Shown: positions 15,437 through 23,790 of the stretch, one piece after another | Layout of the letters: every line of letters begins with the position of its first letter | Position numbering within the stretch: the first letter of the stretch is position 1 | Assembly: GCF_049897565.1 (NCBI RefSeq) | Contig: NZ_JAFCWM010000011.1 | Location: 1-64,000 of the forward strand | Reading direction: 5' to 3' | Length of the DNA stretch: 64,000 nt | DNA from: JAFCUW01 sp049897565 | Lineage (GTDB): Bacteria > Pseudomonadota > Gammaproteobacteria > Burkholderiales > Burkholderiaceae_D | Translations under genes and position numbers: made by a program | Notes under the pieces: generated by a model | Database searches by the model: none | What the model saw: only the letters and a program-made list of their open reading frames with translations | Told to the model about the DNA's origin: nothing

Positions 15437-16435
15437 ATGAGCAACAACCACGATCACGACCACGACCATCACGACCACGGCCACGCCGCCAAGAGCGCGC
15501 CGAAGCACGATCACGACCACGATCATGGCGGCCACGGCCACCACCACCAGATCGATCCGCACGGCAACCAGCGCGCGTTCGCGCTGGCCATCAGCCTGAA
15601 CATCGTGTTCGTCGCCGTCGAATTCACCTACGGCTTCATCGCCCACTCGACCGCGCTGATGGCCGATGCCGGCCACAACCTGTCCGACGTGCTCGGCCTG
15701 GCGCTGGCGTGGGGCGCGGCGATCCTGGCCAAGCGCGCGCCGAACCGCAACTTCACCTACGGCCTGCGCAGTTCGTCGATCCTGGCCGCGCTCGGCAACT
15801 CGCTGCTATTGATGATGGCGTGCGGCGCGATCGGCTGGGAAGCCGTGCAGCGCTTCAGCGCGCCGGCGCCGGTGGCCGGCTGGACGGTGACGATCGTCGC
15901 GCTGGTCGGGGTGGTGATCAATGGCATCTCGGCCTGGCTGTTCATGGCCGGCAGCAAGCACGACCTGAACATCCGCGCCGCCTACCAGCACATGGCGGCC
16001 GATGCCGCCATCTCGCTCGGCGTGGCGGTGGCCGGCGTGGCCATCATGTACAGCGGCTGGAGCCGGATCGACCCGGCCGTCAGTATCGCCATCGTCGTGC
16101 TGATCGCGCTGTCGACCTGGTCGCTGCTGCGCGAATCGCTGCGCATGGTACTGGCCGGCGTGCCGGCCAATGTCGACCCGCACAAGGTGAGAGAATTCTT
16201 GCAGCAGCGGCCGGGCGTGTCGGAAACGCACGACTTGCACATCTGGGCGATGAGCACCACGGAAACGGCGCTAACGGCGCACCTGGTGATGCCGGACGGC
16301 TATCCGGGTGACCAGCACATCGACGATATCGTCGCGTACCTGAAGGCGGAGTTCAAGATTCACCACTGCACCTTGCAGATCGAACAGGGAACCACCACCC
16401 ACGGTTGCTCCCTGCACGGGCAGGCGGCGCACTAG
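15437..16435 (+). CDS. cation diffusion facilitator (zinc/cobalt/cadmium exporter)
   Basis: This 332-residue CDF transporter has an N-terminal His/Asp run (residues 4-37) that should bind metal. About six membrane helices follow, with the paired H-x-x-x-D sites MADAGHNLSD in helix 2 and YQHMAADAAISLG in helix 5. A cytosolic C-terminal domain contains ETHDLHIWAMSTTE. This is the CzcD/ZitB group, which exchanges protons for Zn2+ (or Co2+/Cd2+) at the inner membrane. Its last four bases overlap the 3' end of the convergent cysK gene. It starts 24 bases after the TraM-like gene. No metal-responsive regulator is adjacent. Confidence 0.92.
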   Translation: MSNNHDHDHDHHDHGHAAKSAPKHDHDHDHGGHGHHHQIDPHGNQRAFALAISLNIVFVAVEFTYGFIAHSTALMADAGHNLSDVLGLALAWGAAILAKRAPNRNFTYGLRSSSILAALGNSLLLMMACGAIGWEAVQRFSAPAPVAGWTVTIVALVGVVINGISAWLFMAGSKHDLNIRAAYQHMAADAAISLGVAVAGVAIMYSGWSRIDPAVSIAIVVLIALSTWSLLRESLRMVLAGVPANVDPHKVREFLQQRPGVSETHDLHIWAMSTTETALTAHLVMPDGYPGDQHIDDIVAYLKAEFKIHHCTLQIEQGTTTHGCSLHGQAAH

Positions 16436-17364
16436 CCGGCCAGGTTGGCGTACAGTGCCGTGCTGAGGTAGCGCTCGCCGAACGACGGGATGATCGTGAC
16501 GATCAGCTTGCCGGCGTTTTCCGGCCGGCGCGCCACTTCGATTGCCGCCCACAAGGCCGCGCCGGAGGAAATCCCCACCAGCAAGCCCTCGTCGCGCGCC
16601 GCCGCCCGCGCGGTGGCGAAGGCGTCGTCGTTCTTGACGGTGACGATCTCGTCGTAGATTTTCGTGTTGAGCACGTCGGGGATGAAGCCGGCGCCGATGC
16701 CCTGGATCGGGTGCGGCCCCTTGGTGCCCTTGCTTAAGATCGGCGACGCTTCCGGCTCCACGCCGATGACCTGGAAGCCCGGCTTGCGCGCCTTCAACAC
16801 TTCGCCCACGCCGGTGATGGTGCCGCCGGTGCCGATGCCGGCCACCAGGATGTCGGCGGCGCCATCGGTGTCGCGCCAGATCTCCTCGGCGGTGGTGCGG
16901 CGGTGCACTTCCGGATTGGCCGGATTGTTAAATTGCTGCGGCATCAACCAGCCCGGGTTGGCCTGCACCAGTTCCTCGGCCTTGCGGATGGCGCCAAGCA
17001 TGCCTTCGGCACCGGCCGTGAGGACCAGCTCGGCGCCGTAGGCGCGCAGCAAGGTGCGCCGCTCGGTGCTCATGGTGTCGGGCATGACGAGCATGCATTT
17101 GTAGCCGCGTGCGGCGCACACCATCGCCAGCGCGATGCCGGTGTTGCCGCTGGTTGGCTCGACGATGACGGTGTCGGGACCGATCCGTCCGGCGGCCTCG
17201 GCCGCTTCGACCATCGCCAGGCCGATGCGGTCCTTGACGCTGTGCGCCGGATTGTAAAATTCCAGCTTGGCGACGATCTCGGCGCCGGCGCCCTCGGCCA
17301 GGCGCCGGATCCGTACCAGCGGGGTATTGCCGATCAACTCAGTGACATCGTTTGCAATTCTCAT
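16432..17364 (-). CDS. cysK: cysteine synthase A
   Basis: This 310-residue fold-type II PLP enzyme has ELIGNTPLVRI near the N-terminus and the PLP lysine in NPAHSVKDRIG. The substrate loop is EPTSGNTGIA, and GIGTGGTITGVG is the phosphate cup. It also has VGISSGAAL. It makes L-cysteine from O-acetylserine and sulfide. The FNPAHSVKDR form is the CysK rather than the CysM type. A GGGAGG site precedes the ATG. A triplicated 17-base repeat lies between this gene and the FKBP gene upstream of it, so the two may form one transcript. Confidence 0.93.
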   Translation of the reverse strand: MRIANDVTELIGNTPLVRIRRLAEGAGAEIVAKLEFYNPAHSVKDRIGLAMVEAAEAAGRIGPDTVIVEPTSGNTGIALAMVCAARGYKCMLVMPDTMSTERRTLLRAYGAELVLTAGAEGMLGAIRKAEELVQANPGWLMPQQFNNPANPEVHRRTTAEEIWRDTDGAADILVAGIGTGGTITGVGEVLKARKPGFQVIGVEPEASPILSKGTKGPHPIQGIGAGFIPDVLNTKIYDEIVTVKNDDAFATARAAARDEGLLVGISSGAALWAAIEVARRPENAGKLIVTIIPSFGERYLSTALYANLAG

Positions 17365-17383
17365 GCTGTGCCTCCCGCTGGTT

Positions 17384-17434
17384 GGTGTCGAGCTTACTTT
17401 GGTGTCGCGCTTACTTTGGTGTCGAGCTTACTTG
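17384..17434. repeat. three tandem 17-bp units at the FKBP 3' end
   Basis: Three adjacent 17-base units (17384-17400, 17401-17417, 17418-17434) differ by only a few bases. On the minus strand the first carries the last codon and TAA stop of the FKBP gene, and each following unit repeats AAGTAAGC. It looks like a slippage expansion starting exactly at the stop codon. A very similar triplication lies at the end of pyk (33459-33506). Confidence 0.85.
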
Positions 17435-17904
17435 ACGTCGAGCAGTTCCACATCGAAAATCAAATCGGAATCGGCCGGGATGGACCCGCCGCCGGCGCCC
17501 TTCTTGCCGTACGCCAGTTCGCTCGGGATGATCAGCGTGCGCTTGCCGCCCACCTTCATGCCGGCCACGCCCTGGTCCCAGCCCTTGATGACGCGGCCGG
17601 CGCCGAGCTGGAACACCAGCGGCTCGCGGCCGGCGTCGAGCGACGAGTCGAACTTGCGGCCGCGCTGCTTCGGCGCCAGCGGCTTGTAGAACCAGCCGGT
17701 GTAGTTGACCACCACGTTGGCGCCGACCATGGCTTCCTTGCCGGTGCCGACGACGTTGTCGATCTTGACCAGTGGATTGGTTTCGACGGCGACCGCTGGC
17801 GCGGCGGGGGCGGATTGGCCGGCGGCGTGCGACATCGAGGCTGCGGCTGCGCACAGCATGGCGAGGATGAGGGAGCGACGAATCATGGTGATTTCTTTCT
17901 TCAT
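17428..17904 (-). CDS. exported FKBP-type peptidyl-prolyl isomerase
   Basis: This 158-residue protein has a signal peptide (MIRRSLILAMLCAAAASM, cleaved near SHA-AG). A single FKBP domain follows: VVNYTGWFYKPL, the GRKFDSSLDAGREPLVFQL strand, GAGRVIKGWDQGVAGM and SELAYGKKGAGGGSIPADS. The aromatic pocket residues of FKBP (Y, F-D, W) are present. It should assist protein folding in the periplasm. Two Met codons, 18 bases apart, are possible starts; the longer reading is given. It lies just upstream of cysK, separated by the tandem repeat that spans its stop. Confidence 0.9.
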   Translation of the reverse strand: MKKEITMIRRSLILAMLCAAAASMSHAAGQSAPAAPAVAVETNPLVKIDNVVGTGKEAMVGANVVVNYTGWFYKPLAPKQRGRKFDSSLDAGREPLVFQLGAGRVIKGWDQGVAGMKVGGKRTLIIPSELAYGKKGAGGGSIPADSDLIFDVELLDVK

Positions 17905-17996
17905 TTAGGGAAGGTCAAACTGGGTAGTTCTGCAACCTTATCATAGCAAGGCCGTGATTGGCTGCCCAGCCCCGCTCTGGACGACGATGTCACATG

Positions 17997-18821
17997 TTAT
18001 TCGGCGAGCTTGGTCAGCAGGTGCGCAGCGGCCACCATGCCGAAGCTGGCGGTGACCACCACACTCGAGCCGAAGCCGGCGCAGTTGATGCCGGTCACGC
18101 CGCGCTGGTCGGCGTCGAGCGAACAGTTCGCCTCGTCGGCCGGAAAGCGCAGCGGCTCCATCGAGAACACGGCGTCGACGTTGAACTTGTTTTTCTCGCC
18201 GCGCGGAAAGCCATGGTTGGTGCGCATCAGCTTGCGCACCTTCTTGAGCAAGGGCTCCTGCTCGGTCTTCGACAAGTCGCGCACCGCGATCCGGGTCGGA
18301 TCGGTCTGGCCACCGGCGCCGCCGATGGTGATCACCGGCATGTTGTGGGCGCGGCACCAGGCCAGCAGCGCCGCCTTCGACTTGGCGCTGTCGATGGCGT
18401 CGACGACGTAGTCGTAACGGCCGGCGCCGATCATCTGCTCGATATTGTCGGGCGTGATGAAGTCTTCCACCAGGGTCACCTTGCAGTACGGATTGATCTG
18501 GGCGATGCGCTCGGCCAGCGCGTCGATCTTGGCCTGGCCGATCGTGTCCGACAGCGCCTGGATCTGGCGGTTGATGTTCGATTCGGCCACGTTGTCGAGA
18601 TCGATCAGGGTCAGCGCGCCGATCGCGCTGCGCGCCAGCGCCTCGACGATCCATGAGCCGACGCCGCCAACGCCGATCACGCAGACGTGCGCCGCCTGAA
18701 AGCGTTCCAGCGCAGGCTGACCATACAGCCGCGCGATGCCGCCGAAACGGCGCGCGAAGTCGATGTCGTGCGCGACTTGTCCGGCCACGTCCGGGACTGC
18801 AGAAGTGTTGAGGGATTTCAT
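17997..18821 (-). CDS. tcdA: tRNA threonylcarbamoyladenosine dehydratase
   Basis: This 274-residue E1-like protein has RRFGGIARLYG at the N-terminus and the ATP/adenylate loop VCVIGVGGVGSWIVEALAR. DLDNVAESNINRQIQAL, YDYVVDAIDS and GGAGGQTDPTRI follow. This is TcdA (CsdL), which cyclises N6-threonylcarbamoyladenosine at position 37 of ANN-reading tRNAs to the hydantoin form. Its sulfur-relay partners CsdA and CsdE are not nearby. It is divergent from the hemerythrin-PdxH gene, with only 76 bases between them. Interestingly, tsaC, which makes the precursor modification, lies about 10 kb away. Confidence 0.93.
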   Translation of the reverse strand: MKSLNTSAVPDVAGQVAHDIDFARRFGGIARLYGQPALERFQAAHVCVIGVGGVGSWIVEALARSAIGALTLIDLDNVAESNINRQIQALSDTIGQAKIDALAERIAQINPYCKVTLVEDFITPDNIEQMIGAGRYDYVVDAIDSAKSKAALLAWCRAHNMPVITIGGAGGQTDPTRIAVRDLSKTEQEPLLKKVRKLMRTNHGFPRGEKNKFNVDAVFSMEPLRFPADEANCSLDADQRGVTGINCAGFGSSVVVTASFGMVAAAHLLTKLAE

Positions 18822-18897
18822 CAGTGCATTTTAACGGACGTTGCCGCGTGGACTGCTCTAAAATGTTCCTTAGTCAACGAAAAACCCATGAAAGACC

Positions 18898-20094
18898 ATG
18901 AACATGAACGCCCTGCCAGATACCGCGCCCGGATTCGACCAGCCGGTCGCCGTTCTCAAACACTGCCACGACCGCATCCGCAAGCAACTGGCGACCTTGC
19001 AAAAGCTGCTCGATCACCTGCCCCGGCACGGCGCCGACGAGCAGGCGCGCGACGCCGCCCGCGCCGTGATGAAGTATTTCGACCAGGCCGCGCCGCTGCA
19101 CCACGCCGACGAGGAAGAGAACCTGGTGCCGATGCTGCAGGCGGTGGCGCAGGGTGAGGACGCGGCCACGCTGGCGATGCTGGTGCCGAGCATCCTGCAG
19201 GACCACGACGCCATGGATGCGATGTGGCAAACCCTGCACGAGGAGCTGGCCCTGATCGCCGCCGGCAGCGCCGCGACCCTGTCGACGCCGGTGGTGCTGG
19301 CCTTTGCCGAGCGCTACCTCGGCCACATGGAGCGCGAAGAAGTCCACATCGCGCCGATGGCCAAGCGGCTCTTCAGCCCCGCGCAGATGGCGCAACTGGG
19401 CGCGGCGATGCAGGCACGGCGCGGGATTGCGCCGGCGCCGGTCCCGGAAGCGTCGGGCGAGGCGGTCGCCGCGCTGCGCAAGGATTATGGCCAGGCAACC
19501 TTGAACGAGGCCGATGTCGCGGCCGACCCGATCGACCAGTTCACCGCCTGGTTCGACCAGGCGCTGGCGGCCGAAGTGCACGAACCGAACGCAATGAGCG
19601 TGTCGACCGTCGGCGCCGGCGGCCAGCCGAGCTCACGCATCGTGCTGATCAAGCAGTTCGACCGCCGCGGCTTTACCTGGTACACCAACTACGACAGCCA
19701 GAAGGGCCAGGAACTGGCCGCCAATCCACACGCCGCAATCCTCTTCTTCTGGAGCGAACTTGAACGCCAGATTCGCATCCAAGGAAGAGTAGAATGCACT
19801 TCGGCGGAAGAAAGCGACAAGTATTTCCACAGCCGGCCATTGAAAAGCCGGCTGTCGGCGATCGCATCGGTACAAAGCGCGCCGATCGACAACCGCGCGG
19901 CGCTGGAGGAGAACTACGAAGCGGTGGCGCGCCAGTATGGCGAGGCGCCACCGCGGCCTGACAATTGGGGCGGCTTCCGACTGGTGCCGGAACGAATCGA
20001 ATTCTGGCAGGGCCGGCGTTCGCGTTTTCATGACCGCATTGTGTACACGCTGCAGCCGGATGGCAGCTGGGCGCGGCAACGATTGCAGCCGTAG
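18898..20094 (+). CDS. pdxH: hemerythrin-like domain fused to pyridoxamine 5'-phosphate oxidase
   Basis: This 398-residue protein joins two families. Residues 15-165 form a hemerythrin-like bundle with metal-ligand candidates H24 (KHCHDRI), H69 and E73 (HHADEEE), H103 (LQDHDAM), H143 and E147 (GHMEREEVH). A Pro/Ala-rich linker (about 176-189) leads to a full PdxH of about 210 residues. It begins ALRKDYGQATLNEADVAADP, with FMN and substrate motifs SSRIVLIKQFD, WYTNYDSQKGQELAANP and the C-terminal WARQRLQP. PdxH makes pyridoxal phosphate using oxygen. There is no stop between the parts and no start codon at the normal PdxH position, the nearest in-frame Met being residue 171. The hemerythrin part could sense or deliver oxygen; that is speculation. 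Confidence 0.88.
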   Translation: MNMNALPDTAPGFDQPVAVLKHCHDRIRKQLATLQKLLDHLPRHGADEQARDAARAVMKYFDQAAPLHHADEEENLVPMLQAVAQGEDAATLAMLVPSILQDHDAMDAMWQTLHEELALIAAGSAATLSTPVVLAFAERYLGHMEREEVHIAPMAKRLFSPAQMAQLGAAMQARRGIAPAPVPEASGEAVAALRKDYGQATLNEADVAADPIDQFTAWFDQALAAEVHEPNAMSVSTVGAGGQPSSRIVLIKQFDRRGFTWYTNYDSQKGQELAANPHAAILFFWSELERQIRIQGRVECTSAEESDKYFHSRPLKSRLSAIASVQSAPIDNRAALEENYEAVARQYGEAPPRPDNWGGFRLVPERIEFWQGRRSRFHDRIVYTLQPDGSWARQRLQP

Positions 20095-20162
20095 GCCGCC
20101 GTCGGCGGCGCGCTGGCCGCCTGTCGCGCCGACCATCTGGCGCGGAACGTGGGAGGTGAAGC

Positions 20163-21398
20163 ATGTTCAACCAGATTCGACTGAGCCACTGGAACGAAGC
20201 GATGCGCCGCCAGCTCGCCCTGCCCTTGCGCATCGTGTTGTGGAACGGCCAGCAACTCGACTTTTCGCAGGAGGTACCGCGCGTGACGATCCGGGTGCCG
20301 CGCCCGTCGGCGCTGCGCTACCTGCTGTCGCCGTCGCTGTATAACCTCGGCAGCGCGTACGTCGAGGGGGCGATCGAAGTGAGCGGACGGGCCAACGACA
20401 TGATCGCCGTCGTCAACGCGCTGGCGCGCACCGGAATGCAGGACCGGCGCGGCCTCGCCGCCCGCATCATGGGGCTGCTCGGAAGCCGCCACACGCGCAA
20501 GCAGGATGCCGCGGCCATCCAGTACCACTACGACGTGTCCAACGACTTCTACCGCGCCTGGCTCGATCCGTCGATGGTGTATTCGTGCGCCTACTTCGAA
20601 ACCGGCGCCGAAGACCTGGCCACGGCGTAGCTCAAAAAAATCGACCATATCCTCGCCAAGATCGACCTGCGGCCCGGCCAGACGCTGCTCGACATCGGCT
20701 GCGGCTGGGGCGCGCTCGTCATCCGCGCCGCCGAGCGCTTCGGCGCCCGCTGCGTCGGCATCACGCTGTCCGAAAACCAGGCGCTGCTGGCGCGCGAGCA
20801 CGTCGAGCGCGCGGGCCTGTCGCACCTGGTCGAAATCCGGCTGCAGGATTACCGCGACGTCGCCGGCCACTTCGACCGCATCACCAGCGTCGGCATGTTC
20901 GAGCATGTCGGCGTGGCCCAGCTGACCGCATACTTCAGGCGCATCAACGAATTGCTGGCGCCAAACGGCGTGGCGATGAACCACGGCCTGACCAGCACCG
21001 ACCTGCATCACCGCGGCACGCCCTACGGCGGCGGCCGCTTCATCCACCGCTACGTGTTTCCGCACGGCGAACTGGCGCACCTGGGCACGGTGATCCGCAG
21101 CATGCAGGAAGGCGGTCTGGAGGTGCGCGACGTGGAAAACCTGCGCCGCCACTACGCGCGCACCTGCGCCCTCTGGACCGAAAATTTCGAGGCCAATGCC
21201 GAGCGGATCCGCCAGCTGACCGACCCGAAGCGCTTTCGCATCTGGCACGTGTACCTGGCCGGCTGCACCTATGCGTTCGAGCATGACTGGATCAGCGTCT
21301 ACCAGGTGGTGTGCGGCAAGGCCGGCCAGGATCCGGTGGCCATTCCCTGGTCGCGCCGCTACATGTACCGCGCCGGCGGGACGGCTCACTTCAGGTGA
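20163..21398 (+). pseudogene. cfa: cyclopropane-fatty-acyl-phospholipid synthase interrupted by one amber stop
   Basis: The frame from 20163 encodes the CFA synthase N-terminus, including LRYLLSPSLYNLGSAYVEG and YHYDVSNDFYRAWLDPSMVYSC. At codon 156 (20628-20630) it meets TAG. The same frame then continues without shift to 21398 with LLDIGCGWGALVIRAAERFGA (SAM site), GMFEHVGVAQLT and HRYVFPHGE. The full reading would be about 411 residues, normal for the family. A Gln commonly sits where the stop is (ETAQ), so CAG to TAG is the simplest lesion. The reading could be a true null allele, a sequence error or suppressed. The enzyme would add methylene bridges to membrane lipids. Its 3' end overlaps msrA. 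Confidence 0.85.
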
Positions 21399-21919
21399 TT
21401 GGCAAACGTCTTCCTGAATTTGCTCACTTTGGGCGCCACCACGAAGGCGCAGTATCCCTGCAGCGGATGCTGGCGAAAGTAGTCCTGGTGATACGCTTCG
21501 GCCTTGTACCAGGTCGCCGCGGGCGTCACTTCGGTGACGATCGGCGCGTCCCAGACGTTGGCCATCTCGGCCACTACCTGGCGCGCCACCGCTTCCTGCT
21601 GCGGCGACGTGAAGAAAATGGCCGAGCGATACTGGGTGCCGACGTCATTGCCCTGGCGGTTCGGCGTGGTCGGATCGTGGATGGTGAAGAACATTTCGAG
21701 GATGTCGCGGTAGCTGATCTGCGCGGGGTCGAATTCGAGCCGCACCACTTCGGCGTGGCCGGTGACGCCGGCGCACACCTGCTCGTAGGTCGGAACGGCT
21801 TCGTGCCCGCCCATGTAGCCCGATTCGACGCGGGTGACGCCGCGCACCTCGAGATACACCGCCTCCAGGCACCAGAAACACCCGCCGCCGAAAATTGCCA
21901 CTTCCGGTTGGTTTGTCAT
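21386..21919 (-). CDS. msrA: peptide-methionine (S)-S-oxide reductase
   Basis: This 177-residue protein opens VAIFGGGCFWCLEAVYLEV, with the catalytic Cys in GCFWC. It then has VESGYMGG, VCAGVTGHAEVVRLEFDP, the MFFTIHDPTTPNRQGNDVG motif and YRSAIFF. Length and order are those of single-domain MsrA. It reduces methionine S-sulfoxide in proteins using thioredoxin. It converges on cfa and the two coding ends overlap by 13 bases. The recycling cysteines are not obvious in its C-terminal region (HPLQGYCAF holds one). Confidence 0.95.
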   Translation of the reverse strand: MTNQPEVAIFGGGCFWCLEAVYLEVRGVTRVESGYMGGHEAVPTYEQVCAGVTGHAEVVRLEFDPAQISYRDILEMFFTIHDPTTPNRQGNDVGTQYRSAIFFTSPQQEAVARQVVAEMANVWDAPIVTEVTPAATWYKAEAYHQDYFRQHPLQGYCAFVVAPKVSKFRKTFANHLK

Positions 21920-22051
21920 CGCACACCCCAGACATAAGCTTTTTCACACGGTTAACTGTAACGCAAAGCGCGCAGCAGCGCAGCCTGCGCTTGCGCGAAT
22001 AACATCTCGGCCGGCAAATTTGGCATAATGGCTTAAATACACAGGGTACCA

Positions 22052-22564
22052 ATGAACACAAGCTCCCCCCGCGACGCCTCGCGCGAAGTCGATCCGGCGC
22101 AGTTTCGCCTGGCATTGTCGCAATTTGCCACCGGCGTCACGGTCATCACGACGCGGCTGGCCGACGGCAGCTTCCGCGGCCTGACTGCCAGTTCCTTCAA
22201 TTCCGTGTCGCTCAATCCGCCGCTGGTGTTGTGGAGCCTGGGCGAAGGCGCCAACAGCATGCCGGTTTTCAGCGGCAACTCGCACTACGTCATCAACGTG
22301 CTCGCCGCCGGCCAGGCCGAGCTGGCCGAGCGTTTTTCGCGGCGCAGCGCCAATCCGTTCGCCGATACCGACTACGAGCTCTCGCGCACCGGGCAGCCGA
22401 TCCTGAAAGGGGTCGCCGCGTGGTTCGAGTGCCACAATCGCAGCCGCTACCCGGAAGGTGACCACGTCATTTTCGTCGGCGAAGTCGAAGAGTGCGCCGT
22501 GCATCCGCAGCCGGCGCTGATTTTCCATCACGGCCGCTTCGGCAGCACGCAAGCGCTAGCCTAA
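22052..22564 (+). CDS. flavin reductase-like FMN-binding protein
   Basis: This 170-residue protein of the flavin reductase domain family has FRLALSQFATGVTVITTRL, the GLTASSFNSVSLNPPLVLW flavin loop and HYVINVLAAGQAELAERFS. It ends with VGEVEECAVHPQPALIFHHG and FGS. It should reduce or hold FMN for a partner monooxygenase; no oxygenase component is adjacent, so the partner is unknown. The gene follows a 130-base gap after the divergent msrA and precedes gcdH by 25 bases, which suggests they are cotranscribed. Confidence 0.85.
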   Translation: MNTSSPRDASREVDPAQFRLALSQFATGVTVITTRLADGSFRGLTASSFNSVSLNPPLVLWSLGEGANSMPVFSGNSHYVINVLAAGQAELAERFSRRSANPFADTDYELSRTGQPILKGVAAWFECHNRSRYPEGDHVIFVGEVEECAVHPQPALIFHHGRFGSTQALA

Positions 22565-22589
22565 GCCGCCCACCCAGACCAAGACTCCC

Positions 22590-23786
22590 ATGAACCGACC
22601 AGAAGCAATCCCCAAAGCCCAGTTTCATTGGGATGACCCGCTGTTGCTCAACAACCAGCTCAGCGACGACGAGCGGATGGTGCGCGACGCCGCCCATGCG
22701 TACAGCCAGGACAAGCTGCGCCCGCGCGTGCTCGAGGCGTTTCGCCACGAACGGATGGACACGTCGATCTTCCGCGAGATGGGCGAACTGGGCCTGCTGG
22801 GGCCGACCATCCCGACCGAATACGGCGGTTCTGGGCTGAACTACGTTTGCTATGGCCTGATCGCCCGCGAAGTCGAGCGGGTCGACTCCGGCTACCGCTC
22901 GATGATGAGCGTGCAGTCGTCGCTGGTGATGGTGCCGATATTCGAATTCGGCACCGAGGCGCAGCGCCAGAAATACCTGCCGAAGCTGGCCTCCGGCGAA
23001 TGGATCGGCTGCTTCGGCCTGACCGAACCGAATCACGGTTCCGATCCCGGCTCGATGATCACCCGCGCCAAGAAAGTAGCGGGCGGCTATGCGCTCTCCG
23101 GCGCCAAGATGTGGATCACCAATTCGCCGGTGGCCGACGTGTTTGTCGTCTGGGCCAAGGACGATGAAGGCGCGATCCGCGGCTTCGTGCTGGAAAAAGG
23201 CGCCGCCGGCCTGTCGGCGCCGGCGATCCACGGCAAGTTCGGCCTGCGCGCTTCCGTCACCGGCGAGATCGTGATGGACAACGTGTTCTGCCCGGACGAA
23301 AACGCCTTCCCCGACGTGCGCGGCCTGAAGGGCCCCTTCACGTGCCTCAATTCAGCCCGTTACGGTATCGCCTGGGGCGCGCTGGGCGCGGCGGAGGACT
23401 GCTGGCACATTGCCCGCCAGTACACGATGGACCGTCAACAGTTTGGCCGGCCGCTGGCGGCCAACCAGCTGGTGCAAAAAAAGCTGGCCGACATGCAGAC
23501 TGAAATCACGCTCGGCCTGCAAGGTTGCCTGCAGCTGGGGCGCATGAAAGACGCCGGCACCGCCGCCGTCGAGATCACGTCGATGATGAAGCGCAACTCG
23601 TGCGGCAAGTCGCTCGACATCGCCCGCGTCGCCCGCGACATGTTGGGCGGCAACGGCATCTCCGACGAATTCGGCGTGATCCGCCACATGGTCAACCTCG
23701 AGGTGGTCAACACTTACGAAGGCACGCACGACATCCACGCGCTGATTCTGGGGCGCGCGCAGACGGGCATCCAGGCGTTCTCTTAA
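22590..23786 (+). CDS. gcdH: glutaryl-CoA dehydrogenase
   Basis: This 398-residue acyl-CoA dehydrogenase has FHWDDPLLLNNQLSDDERM at the N-terminus and GPTIPTEYGGSGLNYVCYG. The FAD motif is IGCFGLTEPNHGSDPGSM, followed by ALSGAKMWITNSPVADVFV. The catalytic glutamate lies in VVNTYEGTHDIHALILGRA. The starting WDDPL and the EGTHDIH signature point to GcdH, which oxidatively decarboxylates glutaryl-CoA to crotonyl-CoA in lysine and tryptophan catabolism. It passes electrons to ETF. It lies downstream of the flavin reductase and is followed four bases later by an alpha/beta hydrolase gene. Confidence 0.9.
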   Translation: MNRPEAIPKAQFHWDDPLLLNNQLSDDERMVRDAAHAYSQDKLRPRVLEAFRHERMDTSIFREMGELGLLGPTIPTEYGGSGLNYVCYGLIAREVERVDSGYRSMMSVQSSLVMVPIFEFGTEAQRQKYLPKLASGEWIGCFGLTEPNHGSDPGSMITRAKKVAGGYALSGAKMWITNSPVADVFVVWAKDDEGAIRGFVLEKGAAGLSAPAIHGKFGLRASVTGEIVMDNVFCPDENAFPDVRGLKGPFTCLNSARYGIAWGALGAAEDCWHIARQYTMDRQQFGRPLAANQLVQKKLADMQTEITLGLQGCLQLGRMKDAGTAAVEITSMMKRNSCGKSLDIARVARDMLGGNGISDEFGVIRHMVNLEVVNTYEGTHDIHALILGRAQTGIQAFS

Positions 23787-23790
23787 GACG

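Noticed and set aside
15440..15550. Repetitive GAC-CAC-type DNA
   Set aside because: It encodes the His/Asp-rich metal-binding N-terminus of the CDF exporter and is not a separate repeat element.
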